Assembly: GCA_964434865.1 (NCBI GenBank)
Contig: CAYSWV010000005.1
Location: 62,001 to 126,000 of the forward strand
From: CAYSWV01 sp964434865
Lineage (GTDB): Bacteria; Cyanobacteriota; Cyanobacteriia; Thermostichales; Thermostichaceae
Length of the DNA stretch: 64,000 nucleotides
Direction of reading: 5' to 3'
A program made the position numbers and the translations under genes. Positions 17,955 through 27,194 of the stretch are shown here, one piece after another; the first letter of the stretch is position 1; every line of letters begins with the position of its first letter. The notes under the pieces were generated by a model. That model saw only the letters and a program-made list of their open reading frames with translations. It was not told the origin of the DNA and did not search any database.

Positions 17955-17983
17955 TTGACATAAAACCGTCTGGACGGTAAAGT
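17955..17983 (+). promoter_or_regulatory. Promoter with a 14-base palindrome in the spacer (TetR autoregulation site)
   Basis: A perfect -35 TTGACA (17955-17960), a 17-base spacer and TAAAGT (17978-17983, four of six matches to TATAAT). The palindrome ACCGTC-TG-GACGGT (17965-17978) fills the spacer. Its position upstream of the TetR gene at 18061 suits an operator that blocks RNA polymerase. Confidence 0.72.
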
Positions 17984-18060
17984 AAATTCAGTGAAGAGCC
18001 TAACGTCAATCTATTGCCATTGCCATAAACCGAATCATGGAATAGCCATAGGAGGGTTAG

Positions 18061-18621
18061 ATGCGTGCAAAATCAATCACGCCTGCAGCTTTGCTGATCG
18101 CCGCTGGTCGAGTTGTGATGCAAGCAGGTGTAGAAGGGTTAACCCTGGAATCGGTTGCTAAAGAAGCTGGGGTCAGTAAGGGCGGGTTACTCTATCACTT
18201 TCACAGCAAAGAAGCATTGTTGGTAGGCATGGTAGAACTACTCATTGCTGAATTTGAACAGCTCCTAGCAGCGGAACTGGCTCAAGAACCTGATCAGCAA
18301 CTGAAAGGTGCTTGGCTTAGGGCCTATATTCGAGCAGTAGATACCTTTGACCAAGAGTATGCTGCCCTTCAATCTGGCTTGCTTGCAGCTGTTTCGAAAA
18401 ATGCAGCCTTATTACAACCTCTCAAAGCCGCTAATGAGCGCTGGTGGCAACAAGCTTGTAGGGGTGGGGCTCAGCCAGTAAAAGTGGGAGTGATCATGGT
18501 GGCTTTAGATGGACTATCGCTGAATCAGCTGTTTGATACGATCTGTATTTCTGAACAGGAGCGAGCAGCTGTAATAGCAGAGCTGATTCAAATGACTCAT
18601 ACATTGGACTCACTACCCTAA
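18061..18621 (+). CDS. TetR-family transcription regulator
   Basis: A 186-residue repressor-type protein, with ATG 18061 after AGGAGGG. The N-terminal helix-turn-helix reads TLESVAKEAGVSKGGLLYHFHSKEALL, split as TLESVAKEAG and VSKGGLLYHFHSK. The GGLLYHF signature marks the branch whose C-terminal domain (from about residue 80) is TetR_C-like with an all-helical ligand pocket. The ligand is unknown. It sits first in an operon with a GNAT acetyltransferase. The palindrome within its promoter (17965-17978) suggests that it represses both genes until an inducer binds. Confidence 0.93.
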   Translation: MRAKSITPAALLIAAGRVVMQAGVEGLTLESVAKEAGVSKGGLLYHFHSKEALLVGMVELLIAEFEQLLAAELAQEPDQQLKGAWLRAYIRAVDTFDQEYAALQSGLLAAVSKNAALLQPLKAANERWWQQACRGGAQPVKVGVIMVALDGLSLNQLFDTICISEQERAAVIAELIQMTHTLDSLP

Positions 18622-18683
18622 TCCATTACCCTAACCTAGGGTTTGCCAGTAGCCGTTTAGTTTCTTGAACTAGGAGAACACCG

Positions 18684-19331
18684 ATGAGTTTAAATAAGAG
18701 TTTGCACTATCCTGTGACAGCTACCATTGTGCCGCTGAAGCAATCTCAAATTCCTGAAGCCGCTCGATTGATGGCTAGAGCCTTTGAACAAGATCCTGTT
18801 GCTGCTTATATGTTGCCTAAGGGGCATGAGCACTTTCAAGCTATGCAGTGGTTTTGGCGTTTTGCTCTTCATCAAAGTCTCCGCTATCAACAAGTGTATA
18901 CGACAGCTCCAGATCTTCAAGGTGTAGCCAGTTGGTTACCCCCCCAGTCGTCACAAGAGTCCTTGTTGACCATTTTTCAGTTTCTCGTTGAAGGTGTATT
19001 TCAATGGGGATGGCGCAGCATGAGTCGGTTACTGGCATTGCTGGAGTTGAGTCAAGAACTCCGTTCCCAATATTGTCCTCACCCTCACTGGTACTTGGAT
19101 GGCTTAGCAGTGGATCCCGCCACTCAAGGTCAGGGGATTGGGGGAAAATTACTAACACCTATTTTAACTCAGGCTGATCAGGAAGAGACCTCGTGTTGTC
19201 TCTATACCTCAACTGAGGGAGCTATACGCTTCTATCAACGTTATCAGTTTACAGTTCAAGAAGAGTTTCGTTGTGGTCAGGCAGCCCCTCCACTTTGGTT
19301 CATGGTCCGACCGCCACAAACTGGGGGATAG
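18684..19331 (+). CDS. GNAT-family N-acetyltransferase
   Basis: A 215-residue enzyme, ATG 18684 after TAGGAG. It has the GNAT core in the second half: YLDGLAVDPATQGQGIGGKLL (written YLDGLAVDPA plus QGQGIGGKLL, the acetyl-CoA pyrophosphate loop Q-x-x-G-x-G), then TEGAIRFYQRYQFTVQEEF, the beta5/alpha4 segment. The first half carries AARLMARAFEQDP and several Trp-rich helices (VFQWGWRSM), as in the acetyltransferases often found with TetR regulators and linked to resistance to amine or antibiotic compounds. The substrate is unknown. It is co-transcribed with the TetR gene 62 bases upstream. Confidence 0.9.
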   Translation: MSLNKSLHYPVTATIVPLKQSQIPEAARLMARAFEQDPVAAYMLPKGHEHFQAMQWFWRFALHQSLRYQQVYTTAPDLQGVASWLPPQSSQESLLTIFQFLVEGVFQWGWRSMSRLLALLELSQELRSQYCPHPHWYLDGLAVDPATQGQGIGGKLLTPILTQADQEETSCCLYTSTEGAIRFYQRYQFTVQEEFRCGQAAPPLWFMVRPPQTGG

Positions 19332-19445
19332 AACCCAGGAATGTTGAAACTTAGAGTTTGCTAAGAACGCTAAGCACTCTTTTGATTATCCAGACCTGCA
19401 TAGTTAAAGCACTCGATGAACTGAACTATTGTGTCGCTACAGAGG

Positions 19446-20399
19446 CTAAATAGCAGTCCTGGCTTTGGCCTCCTGACGATACCAATCGATGGTACGAGTG
19501 AGACCTTCTCGTAAACTGATCTGAGCTTCAAATCCAAAAGTGTGTTTAGCTTGTTCAACATTTAAGCATCGGCGGGGTTGCCCATTAGGCTTATCGGGCT
19601 GCCAGCAGATTTTGCCTTCAAAACCCATCAGATCCACTAGGAGTTCGACTAGATCACGAATTGAGATTTCCTCACCTGTTCCTAAATTGATGGGATCTGG
19701 GCCATCATAAGCCTGAGTAGCTTGAATAATGCCACGAGCACAATCTTCAGCATAAAAGAACTCTCGGGTCGGTGTGCCATCACCCCAAACATAGAGACTG
19801 TCGTTTTTCTTGATCTGGGCTTCATGAATTTTACGGATTAAAGCAGGGATTACATGAGAACTCACGGGATCAAAATTATCCATAGGACCATATAGATTCA
19901 CAGGTAATAGATAAATGCCTTTAAATCCATACTGCTGTCGATAAGCTTGGAGTTGAACAAGAAGTGCTTTTTTAGCAATACCATAGGGGGCGTTAGTTTC
20001 TTCTGGATATCCATCCCAAAGATCAGCTTCGGCAAAGGGAACGGGCGTAAACTTAGGATAGGCACAAATGGTTCCCACACATACCAATTTTTCGACACCC
20101 GCTTGATAAGCCGCATGAATTAATTGTGTCCCCATGAGTAAGTTGTCATAAAACAATTCAGCTGGTTTCAATTGGTTAAGACCGATACCACCCACATGAG
20201 CAGCCAGATGAATCACGATATCTTGATCGCGCACAGCCTCAACACAGGCCTCCCACTGTCTTAGATCGGTGTCTTTGGAGCGAGGACACTTGACTTGAGC
20301 GGGATCAATGCCGATAGATTGGAGATAAGCCATCACATGTTTGCCCAGGAACCCACCGCCTCCAGTGAGTAAGATGCGTTTGTCTTGGAGACTAATCAC
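19446..20399 (-). CDS. fcl: GDP-L-fucose synthase (or close NAD-dependent epimerase)
   Basis: A 317-residue extended SDR. GTG 20399 is chosen because AGGAGGAGG stands just before it; ATG 20417 upstream would place that ribosome site inside the gene. Motifs: TGGGGFLGKHV, HLAAHVGGIG (the family's AAKVGGI position), the catalytic Ser/Thr region VGTICAYP, YGIAK (Tyr and Lys), NLYGPMDNFDP and HVIPALIRKIHEA, all as in WcaG/Fcl. It converts GDP-4-keto-6-deoxymannose to GDP-L-fucose for surface polysaccharide or glycoprotein sugars. The usual partner gmd is not next to it. Confidence 0.9.
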   Translation of the reverse strand: MISLQDKRILLTGGGGFLGKHVMAYLQSIGIDPAQVKCPRSKDTDLRQWEACVEAVRDQDIVIHLAAHVGGIGLNQLKPAELFYDNLLMGTQLIHAAYQAGVEKLVCVGTICAYPKFTPVPFAEADLWDGYPEETNAPYGIAKKALLVQLQAYRQQYGFKGIYLLPVNLYGPMDNFDPVSSHVIPALIRKIHEAQIKKNDSLYVWGDGTPTREFFYAEDCARGIIQATQAYDGPDPINLGTGEEISIRDLVELLVDLMGFEGKICWQPDKPNGQPRRCLNVEQAKHTFGFEAQISLREGLTRTIDWYRQEAKARTAI

Positions 20400-20807
20400 G
20401 GTCCTCCTCCTAGTCATTGATCTAAAGCCCTGTCTTACTTAGTCTAAACCTGATTAGCTAAATCTAGGACACTGATTCTGAGAGGCCCTCCTAAGTCCTG
20501 AAGCTGAATTTGAGTCTTGGTTGAAATCTCCTAGACACTCTGGGATCAATAACGCTCTAGGCTCAATGACGCCCTACAATCAGCAACACAACTGAAAGCT
20601 CATTAGGACTTCTATTAAACTTCAAATCGGTTGTAGCCTCATTCTTATTCTGAGCTTATCCCAGTAGACCCCGATCCGATCTCGATCATCATCCCAAAAT
20701 GACCAAGAACTTAAGAAATGGGGATCACAGCCAAGGATAAAGTAATCCAGGACTAGAGTGTTATCAGTCCAAACATCTGACGATAGCTCCTTTAGGAAGG
20801 ATCCAGT
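20400..20807. other. Long intergenic region between divergent fcl and gnd
   Basis: About 400 bases holding the leaders of both genes. No RNA gene or terminator was seen. On the minus strand, bases 20780 to 20625 read as an open segment rich in Trp and Asp (FWDDDRDRIGVYW) ending in a stop, with no plausible start. This could be the end of a decayed gene, or chance. AGGAAGG (20794-20800) is the gnd ribosome site. Confidence 0.5.
20403..20411 (-). promoter_or_regulatory. Tripled AGG ribosome site that sets the fcl start
   Basis: AGGAGGAGG on the minus strand, ending three bases before GTG 20399. If ATG 20417 were used, these nine bases would encode three arginines directly after the start. Confidence 0.75.
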
Positions 20808-22217
20808 ATGAGCAAAGCTAGTTTTGCAGTGATCGGTCTGGCAGTGATGGGGGAAAACCTGGCACTCAACGTAGAGCGTAACGGCTTTCCTATCGCTGTT
20901 TATAATCGTACGGCTGAAAAAACGCAGCATTTTATGGCAGAACGGGCTCAGGGAAAAAACGTCACGCCCACCTACTCAATTGAAGAATTAGTCGGATCCC
21001 TAGAGCGCCCTCGCCAGATTCTGATTATGGTGAAAGCAGGCAGGGCGGTAGATGCCGTGATTGATCAGCTCAAACCTCTGTTGGAACCCGGTGACATTTT
21101 GATTGATGGGGGTAACTCTCTCTATACAGATACCGATCGGCGAGTTGAAGAGCTCGAGCCAACTGGAATTCACTTTGTAGGGATGGGGGTTAGTGGTGGT
21201 GAAGAAGGTGCACTCAATGGACCTAGTCTCATGCCTGGGTGTAGCCAAGAAGCCTATGCTGCTCTTGAACCTATTGTGACTCGAATTGCAGCCCAAGTGG
21301 ATGATGGTCCCTGTGTAACTTACTTAGGGCCTAAAGGGGGAGGGCATTATGTCAAGATGGTTCACAACGGCATTGAATATGGTGATATGCAGCTGATTGC
21401 TGAAGTCTATGACTTGATGCGTCGGGGTCTGAATCTGACTGGGGATGAGATGCATGATATCTTTCAAGCCTGGAATCAGACTGAACTGGATTCATTCTTG
21501 ATTGAAATTACTGCCAAAATTTTTAAAATGCAAGATCCTGATTCTGGAAAACTGCTATTAGACATGATCCTAGATCAGGCTGGGCAAAAAGGTACAGGGC
21601 GCTGGACAGTTAAAGATGCTCTAGATCTTGGGGTCTCTATTCCTACGATTGACGCAGCTGTTAATGCTCGGATTTTGTCTTCAATCAAAACAGAACGGGT
21701 GGCAGCTTCATCGCAACTGCAGGGACCTACAGAGACTTTGCAGGTGGATAAACAGGCTTTTATCAATGATCTGAAAGCGGCTTTGTACTGTTCGAAGATT
21801 TGTTCCTATGCTCAGGGAATGGTGCTGCTCCAAAAAGCAACAATTGAGCATAACTATGTCTATGATTTTAGTGAGGTACCTCGAATTTGGAAGGGAGGGT
21901 GTATTATTCGGGCTAAGTTGTTGAGTGAAATTCAAGCTGCTTACAAACGGCAAAGTGATCTCACTAACTTAATGCTAGATCCAGAGTTTAAGCAGGCTAT
22001 TCACGACCGGCAGATGGCGTGGCGTCGAGTTGTAGCTGCTGCTGCTCAAATTGGGATTCCGGTCCCGGCTATGAGCTCATCTCTGGCTTACTACGATAGC
22101 TATCGAACAGCTGATTTACCTCAAAATCTAACGCAAGCCCAACGAGATTTCTTTGGCGCCCACACCTTTGAGCGAATTGACAAACCTGGTGTGTTTCATC
22201 ACGAATGGAATCAGTAG
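20808..22217 (+). CDS. gnd: 6-phosphogluconate dehydrogenase (decarboxylating)
   Basis: A 469-residue full-length enzyme that oxidises 6-phosphogluconate to ribulose 5-phosphate with NADP reduction in the oxidative pentose phosphate pathway, the main source of NADPH in the dark in cyanobacteria. Seen: the dinucleotide loop GLAVMGENLALNVERNGF, the NRT motif that marks NADP preference (YNRTAEKT), GVSGGEEGAL, the active-site PKGGGHYVKMVHNGIEYGD (Lys and His-Asn), and the C-terminal tail SYRTADLPQNLTQAQRDFF and FHHEWNQ. A good ribosome site (AGGAAGG) precedes the ATG, and a strong terminator follows at 22304-22333. Confidence 0.97.
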   Translation: MSKASFAVIGLAVMGENLALNVERNGFPIAVYNRTAEKTQHFMAERAQGKNVTPTYSIEELVGSLERPRQILIMVKAGRAVDAVIDQLKPLLEPGDILIDGGNSLYTDTDRRVEELEPTGIHFVGMGVSGGEEGALNGPSLMPGCSQEAYAALEPIVTRIAAQVDDGPCVTYLGPKGGGHYVKMVHNGIEYGDMQLIAEVYDLMRRGLNLTGDEMHDIFQAWNQTELDSFLIEITAKIFKMQDPDSGKLLLDMILDQAGQKGTGRWTVKDALDLGVSIPTIDAAVNARILSSIKTERVAASSQLQGPTETLQVDKQAFINDLKAALYCSKICSYAQGMVLLQKATIEHNYVYDFSEVPRIWKGGCIIRAKLLSEIQAAYKRQSDLTNLMLDPEFKQAIHDRQMAWRRVVAAAAQIGIPVPAMSSSLAYYDSYRTADLPQNLTQAQRDFFGAHTFERIDKPGVFHHEWNQ

Positions 22218-22303
22218 ATCCAGACTCGCGTTTGTTCCTAGTCTATTGTTTCAGCCAGTTGTTCCCAGCCCATGGATCCAAGCGATCTCTTTCTTTGTTG
22301 AAG

Positions 22304-22333
22304 CCAGGTTGTATCAAGATGACCTGGTTTTTT
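22304..22333 (+). terminator. Rho-independent terminator after gnd
   Basis: CCAGGT (22304-22309) pairs with ACCTGG (22322-22327), and the stem extends inward by two wobble pairs and one U-A pair to nine base pairs. It is followed at once by six T (22328-22333). Confidence 0.85.
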
Positions 22334-22387
22334 GAGGTTAATGGCTGATTGGGGTCCTTAATCTGTCTTTAATCTCTTAATCCATCT

Positions 22388-24052
22388 TTAAGCTAAGGTT
22401 GGATGGCTACGAATGGGATTACGGGGAAGCTGCACCCAAAAGGTTGTGCCCTGGCCAACTTCACTTTCAAACCGAATGCTACCGCCTTGTAAATCAATCA
22501 ACTGTTTGACAATAACCAGGCCTAACCCTGTTCCACTCCGATTGCCGACGTTACTTGCTCGATAAAATGATTTAAACAGATTGACCTGATCAGATTTAGG
22601 AATACCAATACCCTGATCTTGAATGGTAATAGTGATGAAAATTGGATCGGCCTCTAAACTCAAGGTGATGGGACATCCAGCCGCAGAATACTTGGTGGCG
22701 TTGGTGAGCAGATTGAGCAAAATATGCTGAGTTAGGTAAGGATCAATTTGAATTTGGCCTAGAGAAGACTTCAAGACCACCTGAATAGGGTGTGACTCGT
22801 GGTCAATGAATTTAACTTCTTCGATGATGTCTTGTACGAGTTGCTTTAGATCAGTAGGGGTATGATTGATTTCAATCCTGTTAGCATTGGCTTTCTCCAC
22901 CAAAAGAACTTTCTCCACTAACTTACCCAGTCGATCAGTAGACAGTTGGATCCGATCCAAATGAGATAACCGTTTTTCTGGTGACAATTGATGAAAATGA
23001 TCTTTGAGAATAGCTAAGGAGGTTTGGATAGTGGTTAAAGGATTGCGGTACTCGTGGGCCATCATGCGGACAAATTCTGATTTGAGCAAATAGAGTTCTG
23101 CTAGCCGTTGCATTTGAGCTTGAGCAGATTGGTAAAGCCGAGCTTGACGGATTCCGATCATACACTGATTAGCTACCTGTTCTGCCAAACGAATCTCTTC
23201 AAGTTTAAAGTGTTGATCTTGGGATCGAACCAACGCTAGAAACCCTAAGAAAACAGTACTGTCAAATAACGAACAACTCACTACCGTGATCGGTTTGCTG
23301 GCTGAGGCCATCCGTGAGTAGATAAGAGTATCACCACGCTGCAATTGATGCAGAATCACTGGGTCCATCAAGACTAACGGATCTGAAAATTCAGAGCTGC
23401 AATTAAAATAACCTGAATAGTGGTAGGCAACTGTGTAGGCTTTCCCATCCGCATGCGGAATCCCCACCTGACAGAAGCCCAGATGGAGCCCTCGAGTTAA
23501 CTCTTGTGTTGCGGTTGCCAGGACATCAGCCTCACTGAGGCTACTTCGAACCTTGTCAGTAATCACTCGCAAGAGCTTCTCAAAGTTGACTGCTTCTTGA
23601 AGTTCAGCATTACGAACTTTAACTTGATAATCTAGCTCTCGGATCAGTTGTAAATTATCGTGCCGATCTTGACTAGCCTCTAGCAACCGACGGATCCGTT
23701 GCCTCAATACCCGCCAGTGAATCGGTTTGGGGATATAGTCAGTGGCGCCGGCCTCGAAAGCTCGGTCAACCGAGACATTGTCATCCAACTGGGTGATCAT
23801 TAGGATAGGAATGTCTTTAGCATAGGGTAAGCTGCGAATCCGCTCACAACAGATAAAACCATCTGGATCTGGCATGATGGCGTCTAACAGAATCAGATCA
23901 GGCAATTCAGTTTGAACTTTGTTGAGACAGTCTATACCATTGGTTACCAATTGGACACGATACCCATCTTGGCCGAAAAGGGGCTCAACAATTTCTGCCA
24001 GCAACGGATCATCATCAGCAACCAAGATCAGGGGTGGCCGTTTCAAAATCAT
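22388..24052 (-). CDS. Hybrid sensor: receiver-GAF-histidine kinase
   Basis: A 554-residue soluble kinase with an N-terminal receiver (1-125: ADDDP, phosphoacceptor in LILLDAIMPDPDG, Lys in IPKPI). A coiled coil follows, then a GAF domain (about 165-315), a HisKA domain with the phosphoacceptor in MMAHEYRNPLTTI (about 345) and HATPase_c (LTNATKYSAAG, DQGIGIP, GTGLGLVIVKQLIDLQGG). There is no membrane segment. A receiver ahead of the kinase means it is itself switched by an upstream kinase. Its ATG directly follows the TGA of the 954-residue hybrid kinase (TGA|ATG at 24055-24050), so the two are translationally coupled and probably form one relay. Confidence 0.93.
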   Translation of the reverse strand: MILKRPPLILVADDDPLLAEIVEPLFGQDGYRVQLVTNGIDCLNKVQTELPDLILLDAIMPDPDGFICCERIRSLPYAKDIPILMITQLDDNVSVDRAFEAGATDYIPKPIHWRVLRQRIRRLLEASQDRHDNLQLIRELDYQVKVRNAELQEAVNFEKLLRVITDKVRSSLSEADVLATATQELTRGLHLGFCQVGIPHADGKAYTVAYHYSGYFNCSSEFSDPLVLMDPVILHQLQRGDTLIYSRMASASKPITVVSCSLFDSTVFLGFLALVRSQDQHFKLEEIRLAEQVANQCMIGIRQARLYQSAQAQMQRLAELYLLKSEFVRMMAHEYRNPLTTIQTSLAILKDHFHQLSPEKRLSHLDRIQLSTDRLGKLVEKVLLVEKANANRIEINHTPTDLKQLVQDIIEEVKFIDHESHPIQVVLKSSLGQIQIDPYLTQHILLNLLTNATKYSAAGCPITLSLEADPIFITITIQDQGIGIPKSDQVNLFKSFYRASNVGNRSGTGLGLVIVKQLIDLQGGSIRFESEVGQGTTFWVQLPRNPIRSHPTLA

Positions 24053-26917
24053 TCAGGCTAGCTCCGTTTGCAAAGCAACTGATACCTTGGCATACTCGAC
24101 CGTCATCTGTTGCAAAAGTGTTTTCATTTTAGTGCTAGATTTTGCCAGGCTCAAAGCCTCGAGTTCAGTTGCCAGACGATGTAAGGTGATAGCACCCACT
24201 TGACTGCTAGTCCCTTTTAATCCATGAGCTAGTTTGCGGAGTTGCTCAAAGTCAGCTTGCGTATAGGCTGCTTCCAGCTTTTGGAGTCGTTGAGTGGTAT
24301 CACTGAGAAAGGTCTGGATAATCCGTGGGATCACGACAGTAGCCTGGGAACCTAGAGACTGCCTCAGATCTTGCAAGACTTCTGGAGCATAACAATCTGG
24401 CTTATTCGTTTCAGTTGAAAGCGGTGATGGAGATTGGTCTAGGGGTCTCGTGCTAGAGGCTCCGAGAGGTGTTGCGGAGTCCCTTAGATTTGAAGTTGAG
24501 GTGCGGGCTTGAGCTTGCTGTAAGGTTGCAGACAAGGCCTCCAAGCGTAGGGGTTTGGTTAAATAATCATTCATCCCAGCCGTCATAGCTCGTTGGCGTG
24601 AGTCCTCAAAAGCAGATGCACTTAACCCAACGATAAAAGGCTGAAAACCATAACGGTCTCGAATCATCCGAGTCGCTGTGAGTCCATCCATATCCGGCAT
24701 CTGAATGTCCATTAAAATAAGATCATAAGTGTTACTCCCCAGAGCGGCAAGAGCCTCAATCCCGTTACTAACTAATTCACAGGTATGGCCCAAGCTTTGT
24801 GTCATAAGTTTGACAACCATTTGATTCATGGAGTTATCTTCTACTATCAAAACCTGGAGAGGGCCTAATTTAGGTTTATGGGCATCTAAGAGCTGAATGA
24901 CAGTATTCTCAATAGCGGTAGCCTGAATGGTGAATGTGAATGTGGATCCAAGCTGTAATTGACTGGTGACACGAATCTGGCCTCCCATCTGTTCACATAG
25001 GTAGCGGCAAATGGCTAATCCTAACCCTGACCCATCATACTGACGAGTTGTTGAGTTATCAGCCTGTTGAAAGGGTTGGAAAATTAGATCTAGTTTTTCG
25101 GGTGGAATGCCAATCCCTGTGTCTTGAACAGTAAATAAGATCTGATAGCGATGAGAGGAGGGATCCAGTACCACACTTTCTACCCTGACATTAATGGAGC
25201 CAACGTCGGTGAACTTAATGGCGTTGTTAATTAAATTAATCAAGATCTGTTTCAAGCGGGTTGCATCCCCAATAATATGACGAGGGGCGCTAGGATCAAT
25301 CCAACTGGACAGTTGTAGACGTTTCTGGGCTGCTGCCTCTTGCAATAGTGTTAGTGTAACTTGAACAACCTGATGCAGATCCAATGGCTCAAATGCAAGC
25401 TCGAGTTGCCCTGCTTCAATCTGTGAAATATCTAGAATGTCACTGATAGTAGTGAGTAGGATTTCACTGCCACTGAATATAATGTCCGCGAGTTGTTGTT
25501 GGGCCGGTACTAGCGGTGTTTGTTGCAATAGGTTAATGGCGCCAATGACTGCATTTAAAGGTGTCCTAATTTCGTGACTCATGGTTGTTAGGAAATGAGT
25601 CTTAGCCTGACTAGCGGCCTCTGCTTGCTCACGAGCCTTGATTAATTCAACTTCAATCTGTTGACGTTTAAATAATTCTTGTTCTAGCTTTTGGTATAAT
25701 TCAGCATGTTGGATGGCAAATCCCAATTGAGTCGTCATTTGCTGCAGGAGTTTAATCTGTCGATCGGGCCAGTTACAGGGGCAATACCATTGTTTTAAAG
25801 ACAGCGCACCCCAGATCTGAGTGTCTATAGGGATAGGTAAGATCAACCAAGCTTCGGGAAGTGGAGTTGAAGAGGTTTTAGCCGAATCAGTGATTTGTGA
25901 AGTATCTGAGACCTTTACGATCAACCCTTGCCTCAGGCGGCTGGCTATTGCTTCTGGAAAGGTAAGTCCTGTCGTATCAGGGATTTGATGATCTCGTTTG
26001 TAGTTGATCTCAAGCTTCCAGGTTTGACTGGTGGGGCAATATCGTCTGATCGTCACTTGATCCACCGCTAGAGATTGACTCACTTGCTTAGTTGTTGTAT
26101 CAAAAATATCATTTAAGTTGAAGGACTGTCCTATACGCTGAATCAGATTGGCTAGTAGCTGATGGGCATCAGATTGTGCTTTTAAATTAATTTCGAGTTG
26201 TTTATGCCTAGTAATGTCACGAGCTGAACCATAAATCAAGGATCCCTGGGGATAGCTACGCCATTCTAGCCAGCGATAGGAACTATCCCGGTGCCGATAC
26301 CGATTAGTGAAATTAAAGATGGTCTGTTGCTGGGATAGATGAGCTGTGCTCAAGGTTGCCTCTCGATCGTCTGGATGGACAAACTCAATAAAAGGATGAG
26401 CTTGTAGTTCTGCCAATGAGTACCCCAAGACTCGTTCCCATTCAGGATTTAAAGCAATGAAGTAACCACTCTCATCTGCAATACAGAGTAAGTCCAAGGC
26501 CGACTCAAAAAAAGCATTCAATTCTGCTATTTTCTGACGCAGTTGAGCTGATTGAATCCGGTTAAAGGTGATCACACCGATAAAGCCGTGTTGCTCAAAA
26601 ACAGGCAAGTACTCCACACGATGGTGGTGCATGAACGCCTGAGTTGTTTCTAGATCTCGATAATCTGATGCCTTCAGAGTCAGAGGAGCTTTAGAGATAA
26701 CCTGAATAACTGCGAGATCTCGGATAGATGGGGACTCTAATAAGGTACTAATGATCATGCCCTCAGTAAGGAGACCTAATAATTGAGGTGGCGATCCTAC
26801 TAAACCATAGGCTGACCCCTGCTGCTGCATCAATGAAATAGCTTGCAACATCGGTGTTTGGGGGCTGATCCAAAGGGGTTGAGGGTCAAAGAGAGCATTA
26901 GGTAACTGAGTAACCAT
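24053..26917 (-). CDS. Hybrid sensor kinase: CBS pair-PAS-GAF-HisKA-HATPase-receiver-HPt
   Basis: A 954-residue cytoplasmic kinase; ATG 26917 follows CAGG, and a GTG just before it is less likely. Domain order: two CBS motifs (about 10-125, adenine-nucleotide binding), PAS with a PAC-like end (130-250, FFESALDLLCIADESG and GSARDITRHK), GAF (265-415), coiled coil, HisKA (TMSHEIRTPLNAV), HATPase_c (NAIKFTDVG, DTGIGIPPEK, GSGLGLAICRYL), receiver (VEDNSMNQ, LILMDIQMPDMDG, TKPL) and a C-terminal HPt domain with phospho-His in LAHGLKGTSSQVG. It carries every step of a phosphorelay. The energy-state (CBS) input is unusual for such kinases. The receiver of the coupled 22388 gene is a likely target of its HPt domain. 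Confidence 0.94.
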   Translation of the reverse strand: MVTQLPNALFDPQPLWISPQTPMLQAISLMQQQGSAYGLVGSPPQLLGLLTEGMIISTLLESPSIRDLAVIQVISKAPLTLKASDYRDLETTQAFMHHHRVEYLPVFEQHGFIGVITFNRIQSAQLRQKIAELNAFFESALDLLCIADESGYFIALNPEWERVLGYSLAELQAHPFIEFVHPDDREATLSTAHLSQQQTIFNFTNRYRHRDSSYRWLEWRSYPQGSLIYGSARDITRHKQLEINLKAQSDAHQLLANLIQRIGQSFNLNDIFDTTTKQVSQSLAVDQVTIRRYCPTSQTWKLEINYKRDHQIPDTTGLTFPEAIASRLRQGLIVKVSDTSQITDSAKTSSTPLPEAWLILPIPIDTQIWGALSLKQWYCPCNWPDRQIKLLQQMTTQLGFAIQHAELYQKLEQELFKRQQIEVELIKAREQAEAASQAKTHFLTTMSHEIRTPLNAVIGAINLLQQTPLVPAQQQLADIIFSGSEILLTTISDILDISQIEAGQLELAFEPLDLHQVVQVTLTLLQEAAAQKRLQLSSWIDPSAPRHIIGDATRLKQILINLINNAIKFTDVGSINVRVESVVLDPSSHRYQILFTVQDTGIGIPPEKLDLIFQPFQQADNSTTRQYDGSGLGLAICRYLCEQMGGQIRVTSQLQLGSTFTFTIQATAIENTVIQLLDAHKPKLGPLQVLIVEDNSMNQMVVKLMTQSLGHTCELVSNGIEALAALGSNTYDLILMDIQMPDMDGLTATRMIRDRYGFQPFIVGLSASAFEDSRQRAMTAGMNDYLTKPLRLEALSATLQQAQARTSTSNLRDSATPLGASSTRPLDQSPSPLSTETNKPDCYAPEVLQDLRQSLGSQATVVIPRIIQTFLSDTTQRLQKLEAAYTQADFEQLRKLAHGLKGTSSQVGAITLHRLATELEALSLAKSSTKMKTLLQQMTVEYAKVSVALQTELA

Positions 26918-27153
26918 CACTACCTGTTACTGTGTTATGGCTGTAAAAATTCTAACTCATGGTGGAGCTATGGATCTGAGGCAAATGTGTGATTTCACCT
27001 GGCTTCAAGGGATCTAGTCCCAGTTTGAATCTGCTCCGAGGTAGCCCAATGGTCCTAGTACAATTGTGTCTGGAGTCATAGTTGATTTAGACAAGCGACA
27101 CTTCAAGCTGAGGTAGAGATTTAGCGAAAATTCTACTATTGACATTGGCATTT

Positions 27154-27182
27154 TTGACAATGATTTCACTCAAACCAATAAT
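27154..27182 (+). promoter_or_regulatory. Near-consensus sigma-70 promoter for the Coq4-type gene
   Basis: TTGACA (27154-27159), a 17-base spacer and AATAAT (27177-27182; five of six matches). The predicted transcript starts near 27189, leaving a leader of about 120 bases. Confidence 0.65.
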
Positions 27183-27194
27183 TTCACTCAAACC
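27163..27194. repeat. Two-copy direct repeat, 14 bases, period 18, within a promoter
   Basis: atttcactcaaacc at 27163-27176 and 27181-27194. The gap between the copies includes most of the -10 element. Confidence 0.8.
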
